Assembly: GCA_948330435.1 (NCBI GenBank)
Contig: CAOJBY010000031.1
Coordinates: 1 to 39,000, forward strand
Source: an uncultured Lachnoclostridium sp.
Lineage (GTDB): Bacteria; Bacillota; Clostridia; Lachnospirales; Lachnospiraceae
DNA length: 39,000 nucleotides
Reading direction: 5' to 3'
Part shown: positions 15,936 through 23,427 of the stretch, one piece after another
How the letters are laid out: each line of letters opens with the position of its first letter
Numbering within the stretch: position 1 is the first letter of the stretch
Notes under the pieces: generated by a model
What the model was told of the DNA's origin: nothing
The model's input: the letters and a program-made list of their open reading frames with translations, nothing else
Databases searched by the model: none
Program-made: the position numbers and the translations under genes

Positions 15936-17021
15936 ATGAGTCGTGTATACAACTTTTCCGCAGGCCCGGCCGTATTGCCGGAGGAAGTCCTAAGAGAAGC
16001 GGCTTCTGAGATGATGGATTATCAGGGGACGGGAATGTCTGTGATGGAGATGTCCCATCGCTCCAAGGTATTCGAGGGTATTTTAAATGAAGCTGAGCAG
16101 GATCTTAGGGATCTGATGGGAATTCCGGACAACTATAAAGTCCTGTTTCTCCAGGGAGGAGCACACCTGCAGTTCGCCATGATTCCCATGAATCTTATGA
16201 AAAATCGGGTAGCAGATTACATTGTTACCGGACAGTGGGCAAAGAAAGCATTTAATGAAGCGGCTATTTATGGAAAAGCCAACAAGATTGCCACCTCTGA
16301 GGACAAGACATTCTCTTATATTCCCGACTGTTCGGATTTGCCGATTAGTCCGGATGCGGATTATGTATACATCTGTGAGAACAATACCATTTACGGAACA
16401 AAATTTTATACCCTCCCCAACACCAAAGGGAAAATTCTGGTATCGGACGTATCCTCCTGTTTCCTTTCCGAACCGGTGGATGTGACAAAATATGGCCTGC
16501 TCTACGGCGGTGTGCAGAAGAACATTGGTCCTGCCGGGATGGTAATTGCCGTAATTCGGGAAGATTTGATTACGGAGGATACCCTGCCCCAAACCCCCAC
16601 CTATATGAAATATAAGATTCATGCAGATGCCAATTCCCTTTACAATACGCCAAATGCATACTGCATCTATATGTGCGGCAAGGTCTTCAAGTGGCTCAAG
16701 AAAATGGGCGGATTGGAAGTCATGAAAGCCCGCAATGAGGAAAAGGCAGCAATTCTCTATGATTTTCTGGATGAAAGCAGCCTGTTTAAAGGGACGGTGA
16801 GAAAAGAAGATCGCTCACTTATGAATGTACCTTTTGTGACAGGCAGCGAGGAACTGGATGGAGAATTTGTGAAAGCGGCGACAAAAAACGGGCTTGTGAA
16901 TCTTAAGGGACACCGGAGCGTGGGCGGCATGCGTGCCAGCATTTACAATGCCATGCCCATAGAGGGCGTAAAGGCCCTTGTGGAGTTTATGAAAAAATTT
17001 GAGGAGGAACACCATGTATAA
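15936..17021 (+). CDS. serC: Phosphoserine aminotransferase
   Basis: This PLP enzyme converts 3-phosphohydroxypyruvate to phosphoserine, the second step of serine synthesis (it can also serve in pyridoxal phosphate synthesis). The SerC signature is present from the start: VYNFSAGPAVLPEEVLREA, then GTGMSVMEMSHRSK. The PLP lysine is in YGGVQKNIGPAGMV (about Lys195). The end SVGGMRASIYNAMPIEGVKALVEFM is typical. The 361-residue length is normal. AGGAGG lies before the ATG. The last eight bases overlap the start of serA, implying coupled translation. The two R1 hairpins directly upstream are the most likely place for any leader regulation. Confidence 0.96.
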   Translation: MSRVYNFSAGPAVLPEEVLREAASEMMDYQGTGMSVMEMSHRSKVFEGILNEAEQDLRDLMGIPDNYKVLFLQGGAHLQFAMIPMNLMKNRVADYIVTGQWAKKAFNEAAIYGKANKIATSEDKTFSYIPDCSDLPISPDADYVYICENNTIYGTKFYTLPNTKGKILVSDVSSCFLSEPVDVTKYGLLYGGVQKNIGPAGMVIAVIREDLITEDTLPQTPTYMKYKIHADANSLYNTPNAYCIYMCGKVFKWLKKMGGLEVMKARNEEKAAILYDFLDESSLFKGTVRKEDRSLMNVPFVTGSEELDGEFVKAATKNGLVNLKGHRSVGGMRASIYNAMPIEGVKALVEFMKKFEEEHHV

Positions 17022-18177
17022 GTACAAATGCCTGAATCCCATTGCCAAGTTTGGCCTGAATCACTTTACCAGAGAGTATAAAGAAGTAGAAGAACTGGAT
17101 GAAGCAGATGCCATTCTGGTTCGAAGTGCAGCCATGCATGACATGGAATTGCCGGAAAATATCCATGCCATTGCCCGTGCGGGGGCCGGTGTCAATAACA
17201 TTCCTCTTGGAAAATATGCAGAGCAGGGAGTTGTGGTATTCAATACGCCGGGGGCCAATGCCAACGGTGTAAAGGAACTGGTGCTGGCGGGGCTTCTTTT
17301 GGCTTCCCGTGACATTATCGGGGGAGTAAACTGGGTCCAGTCCGAGCGTCAGAATGAGGAGATTGCCCAGCTTTCCGAGAAGCAGAAGAAGCAATTTGCA
17401 GGCCGGGAGATCCTGGGAAAGAAGCTGGGAATCATCGGTCTTGGAGCTATCGGCGTGCAGGTAGCCAATGCGGCCATTCATCTGGGCATGGAAGTGCTGG
17501 GGTATGATCCCTATATCTCCGTAGAAGCAGCCTGGAATCTGTCCAGAAATATCCGGCATATAACCAATGTGGATGATATTTACCGGGAATGTGATTACAT
17601 AACCATTCATGTGCCTTTGATGGACAGTACAAAGAAAATGATCAATGAAGCAGCCATAGATAAGATGAAAGACGGTGTGGTAGTTCTGAACTTCGCCAGG
17701 GATCTTCTGGTGAATGAGGATGCCATGGTTCTGGCCTTAAAGCAGGGAAAAGTAAAGCGTTATGTAACGGATTTCCCCAATCCCAACACGGCAGGTGCCA
17801 AGGGAACCATTGTGATTCCCCATTTGGGGGCTTCTACGGAGGAAGCGGAGGAGAACTGTGCCCGCATGGCAGTAAAAGAACTTCGCTGTTATCTGGAGCA
17901 TGGCAATATCAGCAATTCCGTGAACTACCCCAACTGCGATATGGGAGTGCCGGCTTATCCGGCCCGTGTGGCTATCTGCCATAAGAATATCAAGCATATG
18001 CTGAGTCAGTTTACCAACCTGATGGGTGAGGAAAATCATAATATTGCCAATATGACCAACAAGAGCCGTGGCGACTATGCCTATTCCATGTTTGACCTGG
18101 AGAACCAGGCGAGTCCGGAGCTTATCCGCAAGTTAGAAGCCATTGACGGTGTGCTGAAAGTGCGGGTGATCTGCTGA
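17014..18177 (+). CDS. serA: D-3-phosphoglycerate dehydrogenase
   Basis: This NAD-dependent enzyme begins serine synthesis by oxidising 3-phosphoglycerate. The Rossmann motif is GIIGLGAIGVQVANAAIHLG, followed by the nucleotide-binding acid in YDPY. The catalytic Arg lies in LNFARDLLVNE and the catalytic His in VIPHLGAST. The C-terminal ~70 residues (from NIANMTNKSRGDYAYSMFDLE) form a short ACT-type domain; the large intervening domain of long SerA forms is missing at 387 residues. ATG 17014 was chosen because GAGGAGG precedes it. It overlaps the end of serC by eight bases, and its TGA shares one base with the next gene's ATG. The serC-serA order matches the pathway. Confidence 0.95.
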   Translation: MYKYKCLNPIAKFGLNHFTREYKEVEELDEADAILVRSAAMHDMELPENIHAIARAGAGVNNIPLGKYAEQGVVVFNTPGANANGVKELVLAGLLLASRDIIGGVNWVQSERQNEEIAQLSEKQKKQFAGREILGKKLGIIGLGAIGVQVANAAIHLGMEVLGYDPYISVEAAWNLSRNIRHITNVDDIYRECDYITIHVPLMDSTKKMINEAAIDKMKDGVVVLNFARDLLVNEDAMVLALKQGKVKRYVTDFPNPNTAGAKGTIVIPHLGASTEEAEENCARMAVKELRCYLEHGNISNSVNYPNCDMGVPAYPARVAICHKNIKHMLSQFTNLMGEENHNIANMTNKSRGDYAYSMFDLENQASPELIRKLEAIDGVLKVRVIC

Positions 18178-19412
18178 TGGTGCGGATTCGGCCCTTTAAA
18201 GGAATACGTCCGGCAAAGGGAAAGGAAGCGTTCGTTGCGGCTCTTCCATATGATGTGTACAGCCGTGCAGAAGCAAAAAAGGCTGTGGAGGGACATCCTC
18301 TCTCCTTTCTTCGAATTGACCGGGCGGAGACACAGATGGATGACAGTGTAGATACCTGCGATCCAAAGGTCTATGAAAAAGCCAGGGAATTGCTTCGGGA
18401 AATGGAGAGCCGGGGAGATTTTGTTCAGGATGAGACTCCCTCCTGCTATCTATATGAACTGACGATGGATGGTCGAAGCCAGACAGGGATAGTGGCCTGT
18501 GCTTCCATTGATGACTATCTGGAGGGCCGCATTAAGAAGCATGAAAATACCAGGCGGGAAAAGGAAGAGGATCGCTTCCGCCATGTAGATGTGTGTGATA
18601 CTCAGACAGGTCCTATTTTCCTGGCATACCGGAATCAACCGGAATTGAAAAGGCTGATAGAGAGGGAAAAAAGACAGGAACCATTGTTTTCTTTTATGGC
18701 AGAGGACGGGATCGGCCACAGAGGATGGCGGATTAGTGACGGTCATATAATTCGATGTATGCAGGAAGCTTTCAAGGCTATGGATGCCGTCTATATTGCG
18801 GATGGGCATCACAGAGCGGCATCAGCGGTTCGGGTGGGCTTAAAGCGTAGAGAGGAGCATCCTGATTATACGGGAGATGAGGAGTTTAATTATTTCCTTT
18901 CCGTGCTGTTTCCTGACGATGAGCTGATGATTATGGATTATAATCGTGTAGTTCGGGACTTAAACGGGCTTTCACCGGAGGAATTTTTAAAGAAGACAGA
19001 AGAGGTTTTCACAGTGGAGCAGCTTAAGGGTCCGGCTCATCCCGGGAAAAAGGGTGAGATTACCCTGTTTCTTTCCAAGCGGTGGTATCTTTTAACTCTG
19101 CGGCCGGAATATGCAAGGGAAGACCCCGTGGAGGGATTGGATGTGTCAATTCTTCAGCGGGAGTTATTGGAACCGGTCCTTGGAATCGGAGATCCCAGGA
19201 CGGATGACCGGATTGACTTTGTGGGCGGAATCCGGGGGCTTTTAGAACTGGAGCGTCGGGTACATACGGATATGAAAGCTGCTTTTGCCATGTATCCCAC
19301 TTCCATCGGGGAGCTTTTTGCAGTGGCGGACGCAGGACTTCTGATGCCTCCCAAGTCCACCTGGTTTGAACCGAAGCTTCGAAGCGGCCTGTTTTTGCAC
19401 AAACTTTCCTGA
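18177..19412 (+). CDS. DUF1015-family protein coupled to serCA
   Basis: The exact function is unknown. The protein belongs to the DUF1015 family, recognised from IRPFKGIRPAKGKE at the N terminus, the early AALPYDVYS motif and the family hallmark YIADGHHRAASAVRVG (about residues 205-220), plus FNYFLSVLFPDDELMIMDYNRVV. It has 411 residues, no signal peptide and no membrane segment. It starts on the overlapping TGATG of serA, the tightest possible coupling, so a role linked to serine metabolism is likely. Some DUF1015 proteins have been proposed or shown to be serine kinases of the SerK/SbnI type, and the DGHHR motif makes that a reasonable hypothesis. That activity is inferred, not visible. Confidence 0.85.
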   Translation: MVRIRPFKGIRPAKGKEAFVAALPYDVYSRAEAKKAVEGHPLSFLRIDRAETQMDDSVDTCDPKVYEKARELLREMESRGDFVQDETPSCYLYELTMDGRSQTGIVACASIDDYLEGRIKKHENTRREKEEDRFRHVDVCDTQTGPIFLAYRNQPELKRLIEREKRQEPLFSFMAEDGIGHRGWRISDGHIIRCMQEAFKAMDAVYIADGHHRAASAVRVGLKRREEHPDYTGDEEFNYFLSVLFPDDELMIMDYNRVVRDLNGLSPEEFLKKTEEVFTVEQLKGPAHPGKKGEITLFLSKRWYLLTLRPEYAREDPVEGLDVSILQRELLEPVLGIGDPRTDDRIDFVGGIRGLLELERRVHTDMKAAFAMYPTSIGELFAVADAGLLMPPKSTWFEPKLRSGLFLHKLS

Positions 19413-19416
19413 AAAA

Positions 19417-19446
19417 CCCCCGTATTTTAGGCATAAATGCCGGGGG
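19417..19446. other. GC-rich hairpin after the DUF1015 gene
   Basis: CCCCCG pairs with CGGGGG and a TATTT/AAATG extension continues the stem with one bulged base. The plus-strand side is followed by ATAAAATAAAAAA rather than U-rich sequence, while the minus side runs into TTTTT. It may stabilise the 3' end of the serCA transcript or act as a weak terminator. Confidence 0.45.
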
Positions 19447-19541
19447 ATAAAATAAAAAACCAAAATTTGTAAGAATTATATCTAAAAAGGGGAAAGTGGG
19501 CGAAAGAAAAGTAATGAATATGGAGAATTTCGGCTTTTCCG

Positions 19542-19570
19542 TTGAATTTCCGGAAGAAAGAGGCTATAAT
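19542..19570 (+). promoter_or_regulatory. Sigma-A promoter of the Lys/Ala-rich protein gene
   Basis: TTGAAT at 19542-19547 and TATAAT at 19565-19570 are separated by exactly 17 bases. The start codon of the following gene is about 50 bases downstream of the expected start point. The good match suggests steady, high expression. Confidence 0.8.
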
Positions 19571-19628
19571 ATATTTCGTAAAAATTAAGAATTCAGGAAA
19601 TATGCGATTAGCATAAGGGAGGATTATC

Positions 19629-20093
19629 ATGAGTGCTAAGAAAGCAGCAGATACAGTAAAGAATGTGACACCGGCTAAGACAAGCGAACAGATAAAGGCA
19701 ACAGAAGTGTCCAAGGAGTCAGTTGCAACACCGGCAAAAGCGGCAGCAGCAAAGGCAGCACCGGCAAAGGAAGAAAAGGCTCCTGTTAAGAAGACAGAAG
19801 TGAAAGAAGAAAAGGCTCCTGCAAAGAAAGCGGAAGCACCTAAGAAAGCGGCATCCAAGGCAGCGGCTAAGACAACGAAGACAGCAAAAGAGACAGTAAG
19901 CCAGAACGTATATGTTCAGTTTGATGGAAAAGAAGTTAAGACAGAGGAACTGGTAGAGCAGGTAAAGGCAATCTGGACAGGTGAGGGACATCGTGCTTCC
20001 TCTATTAAGAGCCTGGAGGTTTATGTAAAACCGGAGGATGCGGCTGCTTATTATGTGATCAATGGTAAGGATACCGGTAAGATTGAACTGTAA
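19629..20093 (+). CDS. Small Lys/Ala-rich protein, resembles DUF6465, histone H1-like tail
   Basis: The function is unknown. The 154-residue protein has two parts. The first ~95 residues are low-complexity, built of Lys, Ala, Pro, Glu and Thr with repeated KKAE/KEEKAPAKK-type blocks that look like histone H1 or bacterial Hc1-like tails. The last ~60 residues, from NVYVQFDGKEVKTEELVEQV to YYVINGKDTGKIEL, form a compact folded domain resembling the DUF6465 family of Lachnospiraceae. There is no signal peptide. GGGAGG precedes the ATG, a consensus-like promoter lies upstream and a strong terminator follows, so it is a well-expressed single-gene unit. Nucleic-acid binding through the basic tail is a guess from composition; the Glu content makes it less basic than true histone tails. 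Confidence 0.85.
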   Translation: MSAKKAADTVKNVTPAKTSEQIKATEVSKESVATPAKAAAAKAAPAKEEKAPVKKTEVKEEKAPAKKAEAPKKAASKAAAKTTKTAKETVSQNVYVQFDGKEVKTEELVEQVKAIWTGEGHRASSIKSLEVYVKPEDAAAYYVINGKDTGKIEL

Positions 20094-20120
20094 ATTTTAG
20101 AAGTGAGAAAGCTTATAGAA

Positions 20121-20154
20121 ATGCTTTGTGCCGAAAGGGCACAGGGCATTTTTT
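20121..20154 (+). terminator. Intrinsic terminator after the DUF6465-like gene
   Basis: A 12-bp stem with two G-T wobbles (20121-20132 with 20138-20149) closes a GAAAG loop and is followed by a run of six T residues. This is a textbook Rho-independent terminator. Confidence 0.88.
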
Positions 20155-20167
20155 AATTAAAATTTTA

Positions 20168-20196
20168 TTGTTTTGGCTAATGTTTTAAAGTATAAT
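20168..20196 (+). promoter_or_regulatory. Sigma-A promoter of the AAA/PD-(D/E)XK gene
   Basis: TTGTTT at 20168-20173 and TATAAT at 20191-20196 are separated by 17 bases. The following gene starts about 70 bases after the -10 box. The -35 box is a weaker match than the -10. Confidence 0.65.
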
Positions 20197-20265
20197 TTGA
20201 TTATGACGGCTGCAGCGGATAGTTGATGAGGATAAGAGTTTCTATTTTAAGGGTGATGTGAGAAT

Positions 20266-21945
20266 ATGGCAAGAACGGTAGGAATCGGACATCAGAATTT
20301 TGAACAATTGATTACGAATGATAATTTTTATGTGGATAAAACTCTGTTTATCAAGGAATGGTGGGAGAATCAGGATGCAGTGACACTGATTACCCGCCCC
20401 AGACGTTTCGGAAAGACACTGATGATGAACACCGTGGAGCAATTCTTCTCTGTGGAATATGCAGAACATGGAGAACTGTTTGAGGGGCTTGCTATCTGGA
20501 AGGAGGAGAAGTACCGAAAGCTGCAGGGAACCTACCCGGTGATTTCACTGAGCTTTGCAGATATAAAAGAAACAACCTTTGCAGATACAAAGAAAAAAAT
20601 CTTCCGGATTTTGCAAAATCTTTATATTCAGCATGACTTTCTGCTGACGGAAGGTTTTTTGAGGGAAGGAGAGGAAGAACTTTTCCGGGAAGTGACAGCG
20701 GATATGTCGGAGGTGACGGCTTCCCTTGCTTTGAAAGCTTTATCTTCCTATCTGGAACGCTATTACGGCAAAAAGGTGATTATTCTGTTGGATGAATATG
20801 ACACTCCCATGCAGGAAGCTTATGTGAACGGTTTTTGGGATGAAATGGTTTCTTTTACACGAAGCTTGTTTAACTCCACCTTTAAGACGAATCCGTATCT
20901 TGAGTGTGCCATTATGACGGGCGTTACCCGTGTCAGTAAGGAATCCATTTTTTCCGATCTCAATAATCTGGAGGTGGTGACAACAACCTCCGAAAAATAT
21001 GAGGAATCCTTTGGCTTTACTCAGCAGGAGGTATCCGATGCTTTACGAGAATACGGATTGACAGAAAGGGAAGATGAGGTCAAATATTGGTACGACGGCT
21101 TTACTTTTGGAACAAAGACGAATATCTACAATCCCTGGTCTATTATTAATTACCTGGATAAGAGAGTTTTTCGTTCATATTGGGCGAATACCAGCAGCAA
21201 TGGCCTGATAGGAAAGCTGGTACGAGAGGGAAATCCGGATATTAAGATGGCGATGGAGGACTTACTGTGCGGGAAAGTCCTTTCTACAAGACTGGATGAG
21301 CAGATTGTGTTTAATCAGTTGGGACATCGGGAGAGTGCAATCTGGAGTCTGTTTCTGGCCAGTGGCTATCTGAGACTGAAAAGCTATACGATTAAATCAG
21401 GAAGAACCTGGTGTGAGCTTGTTCTGACCAATGAAGAAGTGCGGTTGATGTTTGAAGAGATGATCGAGGACTGGTTTGGGGGAGACACCCTGTCGTATAA
21501 CGGATTTATTAAGGCTATGCTTGGGAATGACAGGAAAGGCATGAATATCTATATGAATAAAATTGCACTGTCCACGTTCAGTTTTTTTGATACGGGCAGC
21601 AGACCGTCGGGATACACGGAGCCGGAGCGTTTTTATCATGGTTTTGTTCTGGGGCTTCTGGTGGAACTGCGGGATCGCTATATTCTTACCTCCAACAGGG
21701 AAAGCGGCTATGGGAGATATGACGTGATGTTAGAGCCACGCAGAACGGAGGATGCGGCAGTTATTTTGGAGTTTAAGGTCCGTGATCCGGAAGAGGAGAA
21801 GACATTGGAGGATACGGTGCGGTCGGCTCTTGTGCAGATTGAGGAGAAGCAGTATGGGGCCGTTCTGGAAGCAAGGGGAATCGCACCGGAGCGAATACGC
21901 AAGTTTGGGTTTGCTTTTGAGGGGAAGCGGGTGTTGATTGGGTAA
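20266..21945 (+). CDS. AAA-ATPase-like protein with C-terminal PD-(D/E)XK nuclease-like domain
   Basis: This belongs to a large, poorly characterised family common in gut bacteria (AAA-ATPase-like plus PDDEXK_9). The N terminus has the family pattern NDNFYVDKTLFIKEWW. The P-loop position reads RPRRFGKTLMMN, a family form rather than classical GxxxxGKT. The Walker B-like strand is KVIILLDEYDTPMQEAY. The C-terminal domain shows a PD-(D/E)XK core: Asp in GRYDVML, then VILEFKVRDPEE. The 559-residue length is typical. Copies are often numerous per genome and may belong to mobile or defence-related functions, but no activity is established. It has its own promoter and no partner gene. The ribosome site (GGGTGATGTGAGA) is weak. 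Confidence 0.85.
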   Translation: MARTVGIGHQNFEQLITNDNFYVDKTLFIKEWWENQDAVTLITRPRRFGKTLMMNTVEQFFSVEYAEHGELFEGLAIWKEEKYRKLQGTYPVISLSFADIKETTFADTKKKIFRILQNLYIQHDFLLTEGFLREGEEELFREVTADMSEVTASLALKALSSYLERYYGKKVIILLDEYDTPMQEAYVNGFWDEMVSFTRSLFNSTFKTNPYLECAIMTGVTRVSKESIFSDLNNLEVVTTTSEKYEESFGFTQQEVSDALREYGLTEREDEVKYWYDGFTFGTKTNIYNPWSIINYLDKRVFRSYWANTSSNGLIGKLVREGNPDIKMAMEDLLCGKVLSTRLDEQIVFNQLGHRESAIWSLFLASGYLRLKSYTIKSGRTWCELVLTNEEVRLMFEEMIEDWFGGDTLSYNGFIKAMLGNDRKGMNIYMNKIALSTFSFFDTGSRPSGYTEPERFYHGFVLGLLVELRDRYILTSNRESGYGRYDVMLEPRRTEDAAVILEFKVRDPEEEKTLEDTVRSALVQIEEKQYGAVLEARGIAPERIRKFGFAFEGKRVLIG

Positions 21946-22041
21946 AGGATAGCCATTTTTCGTGATTTTATCTTGTCTGTAAGAGCCCGGCCACGGAATA
22001 AAACTCAAAACTATATCTATTGGATAATAAAACTTTCTTAT

Positions 22042-22070
22042 TTGACGAAACTTACGTCATATGCTAAACT
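22042..22070 (+). promoter_or_regulatory. Promoter of the cobalamin operon
   Basis: TTGACG at 22042-22047 and TAAACT at 22065-22070 are spaced by 17 bases. TGC directly before the -10 gives an extended -10 element. Transcription would start near 22077, about 40 bases before the riboswitch. The space between 21946 and this promoter shows no gene. Confidence 0.75.
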
Positions 22071-22117
22071 ATACCATAGATTTTGCTCTAAAAGGGCAGG
22101 AAAAACAAAAAACAATA

Positions 22118-22443
22118 TTACAGAAAGTGTGCGTTCATAAACGCAGAAAAGGGAATTGGGTGAGAATCCCAAGCGATCCGGTCACTGTATTCAGGGAGTG
22201 AAGCCCAGGGATCCATTACGCTTATGCGTGAGAAGGAGGGCTAGTGTACTGACCTGTTTATATTCAGCCAAACTTACTTGTTTATTTGCCCATCTGCTAC
22301 GTTGAATTTTCTAGTCGTAGCCACCGCTACGCCATCGAAAATTCGTCTTGCAGATGAACAAATATCCTGCGTAATTTGGCTAAATATAAACAGGTCAGTA
22401 CACTGAACAATGATCTGTAAGTCAGGAAACCTGCTTTCTGTAA
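22118..22443 (+). ncRNA. Cobalamin riboswitch aptamer with a large palindromic extension
   Basis: The conserved cobalamin core is recognised at 22140-22195 (AAAAGGGAATTGGGTGAGAA, then GATCCGGTCACTGTA) and at its 3' part (AAGTCAGGAAACCTGC, 22419-22434). The P1 helix is visible as a perfect 10-bp match between TTACAGAAAG (22118-22127) and CTTTCTGTAA (22434-22443). The 3' core is separated from the 5' core by a 162-base palindrome. The element precedes cbiF and the rest of the cobalamin genes, so it should shut them down when cobalamin is abundant. A terminator downstream supplies the expression platform. Confidence 0.92.
22243..22404. repeat. Symmetric 162-bp palindrome inside the riboswitch
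   Basis: The outer arms at 22243-22272 and 22375-22404 match in 29 of 30 positions. Imperfect pairing continues inward (CATCTGC and GAATTTTC blocks with their complements). The tip is a perfect CGTAGC/GCTACG stem around CACC at 22316-22331, exactly at the midpoint. It has no coding capacity. It looks like a miniature inverted-repeat element, or an expanded peripheral helix, placed between conserved aptamer blocks. Confidence 0.9.
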
Positions 22444-22527
22444 ATGAATATTCGTGGAATTTTTCAGGAGTATTCTGAAGATTGGACGGGCTTCCGGTGA
22501 AAGCAGATCCAGGATAGAGAAGAGACA

Positions 22528-22556
22528 GGACCCGTTTATGCATTGGGTCCTTTTAT
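22528..22556 (+). terminator. Riboswitch-linked intrinsic terminator
   Basis: GGACCC pairs with GGGTCC (AGGACCC/GGGTCCT with flanks) around an 11-base loop and is followed by TTTTATTATA. It lies about 85 bases after the aptamer and before the first gene, which fits ligand-controlled transcription termination. Coordinates may be off by one base. Confidence 0.8.
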
Positions 22557-22637
22557 TATACCCGTAGGGTATATCCTACGGGCATACCGTAATACATGCC
22601 CCTTACGGGGCGGGCGGACTTCGTCCGGTAAGGTATA
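22557..22637 (+). repeat. R2 cloverleaf-like repeat, copy 3 (cobalamin leader)
   Basis: This is the third copy of the R2 family, identical to copy 2 through CGTAATACATGCCCC and the CCCC-TTAC-GGGG hairpin. The last hairpin reads GGAC-TTC-GTCC and is extended by GC pairs. An extra TACCC-GTA-GGGTA hairpin precedes it. It begins in the T-run of the terminator and ends 34 bases before cbiF, so it is transcribed only in read-through RNA. Confidence 0.75.
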
Positions 22638-22671
22638 GGAAAAAATACAGGGAATAAAGGGAGAGAAAAGG

Positions 22672-23427
22672 ATGGTATCATTCATAGGTGCAGGCCCCGG
22701 CGACCCGGAGCTTTTGACCATCAAAGGCAAGCGGCTCATTGACAGTGCCGATGTTATTATCTATGCAGGCTCACTGGTGAATCCGGAAGTGTTAGCGGAT
22801 GCTAAGAAAGACGCTCTCATTTACAACAGTGCGGGCATGACTTTGGAGGAAGTGCTTGCTGTGATGAAAGAGGGGGAGGAATCCGGAAAAAAAGTGGTGC
22901 GTGTACATACGGGGGACCCGGCTGTTTACGGTGCTCACAGAGAACAGATGGATGCCCTGGATGAAATGGGTATTTCCTACGAGGTGATTCCTGGCGTCAG
23001 TTCCTTTCTTGCCGCCGCTGCTGTTTTGAAGAAAGAATATACGCTTCCCGGGGTCAGCCAGACCGTGATTCTTACCCGGATGGAGGGACGAACCCCCATG
23101 CCGGAGGGTGAAAAGCTTCTGGATCTGGCAAAGCATCGGGCTACGATGGTTATCTTTTTAAGTGTGGGAATGTTAGAAGAGATGTGTGCCACCCTCAGGC
23201 AGGCATATGGGCCTGACACACCGGCGGCGGTTGTGTATAAGGCTACCTGGGAGGACCAGAAGATCGTGAGAGGTACTTTAACGGACCTTGCCAAAAAGGC
23301 AGAGGAAGCGGGCATCCGTAAGACGGCCCTGACCGTGGTGGGAGATTTTCTGGGAGACGATTATGAGCTTTCCAGGCTGTACGATAAGACCTTTACGCAT
23401 GAATTTAGAAAAGGAGTGGAGGTATAG
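22672..23427 (+). CDS. cbiF: Cobalt-precorrin-4 C11-methyltransferase
   Basis: This SAM-dependent tetrapyrrole methylase adds the C11 methyl group in corrin-ring synthesis (CobM in the aerobic naming). Family motifs are FIGAGPGDPELLTIKGKRLIDSADVIIYAGSLV at the N terminus, VRVHTGDPAVYGAHREQMDALDEMGI and the PGVSSFLAAAAVL segment. The 251-residue length is standard. GGAGAGAAAAGG precedes the ATG. It is the first gene behind the cobalamin riboswitch, and hemA starts immediately after its stop codon. Confidence 0.94.
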   Translation: MVSFIGAGPGDPELLTIKGKRLIDSADVIIYAGSLVNPEVLADAKKDALIYNSAGMTLEEVLAVMKEGEESGKKVVRVHTGDPAVYGAHREQMDALDEMGISYEVIPGVSSFLAAAAVLKKEYTLPGVSQTVILTRMEGRTPMPEGEKLLDLAKHRATMVIFLSVGMLEEMCATLRQAYGPDTPAAVVYKATWEDQKIVRGTLTDLAKKAEEAGIRKTALTVVGDFLGDDYELSRLYDKTFTHEFRKGVEV

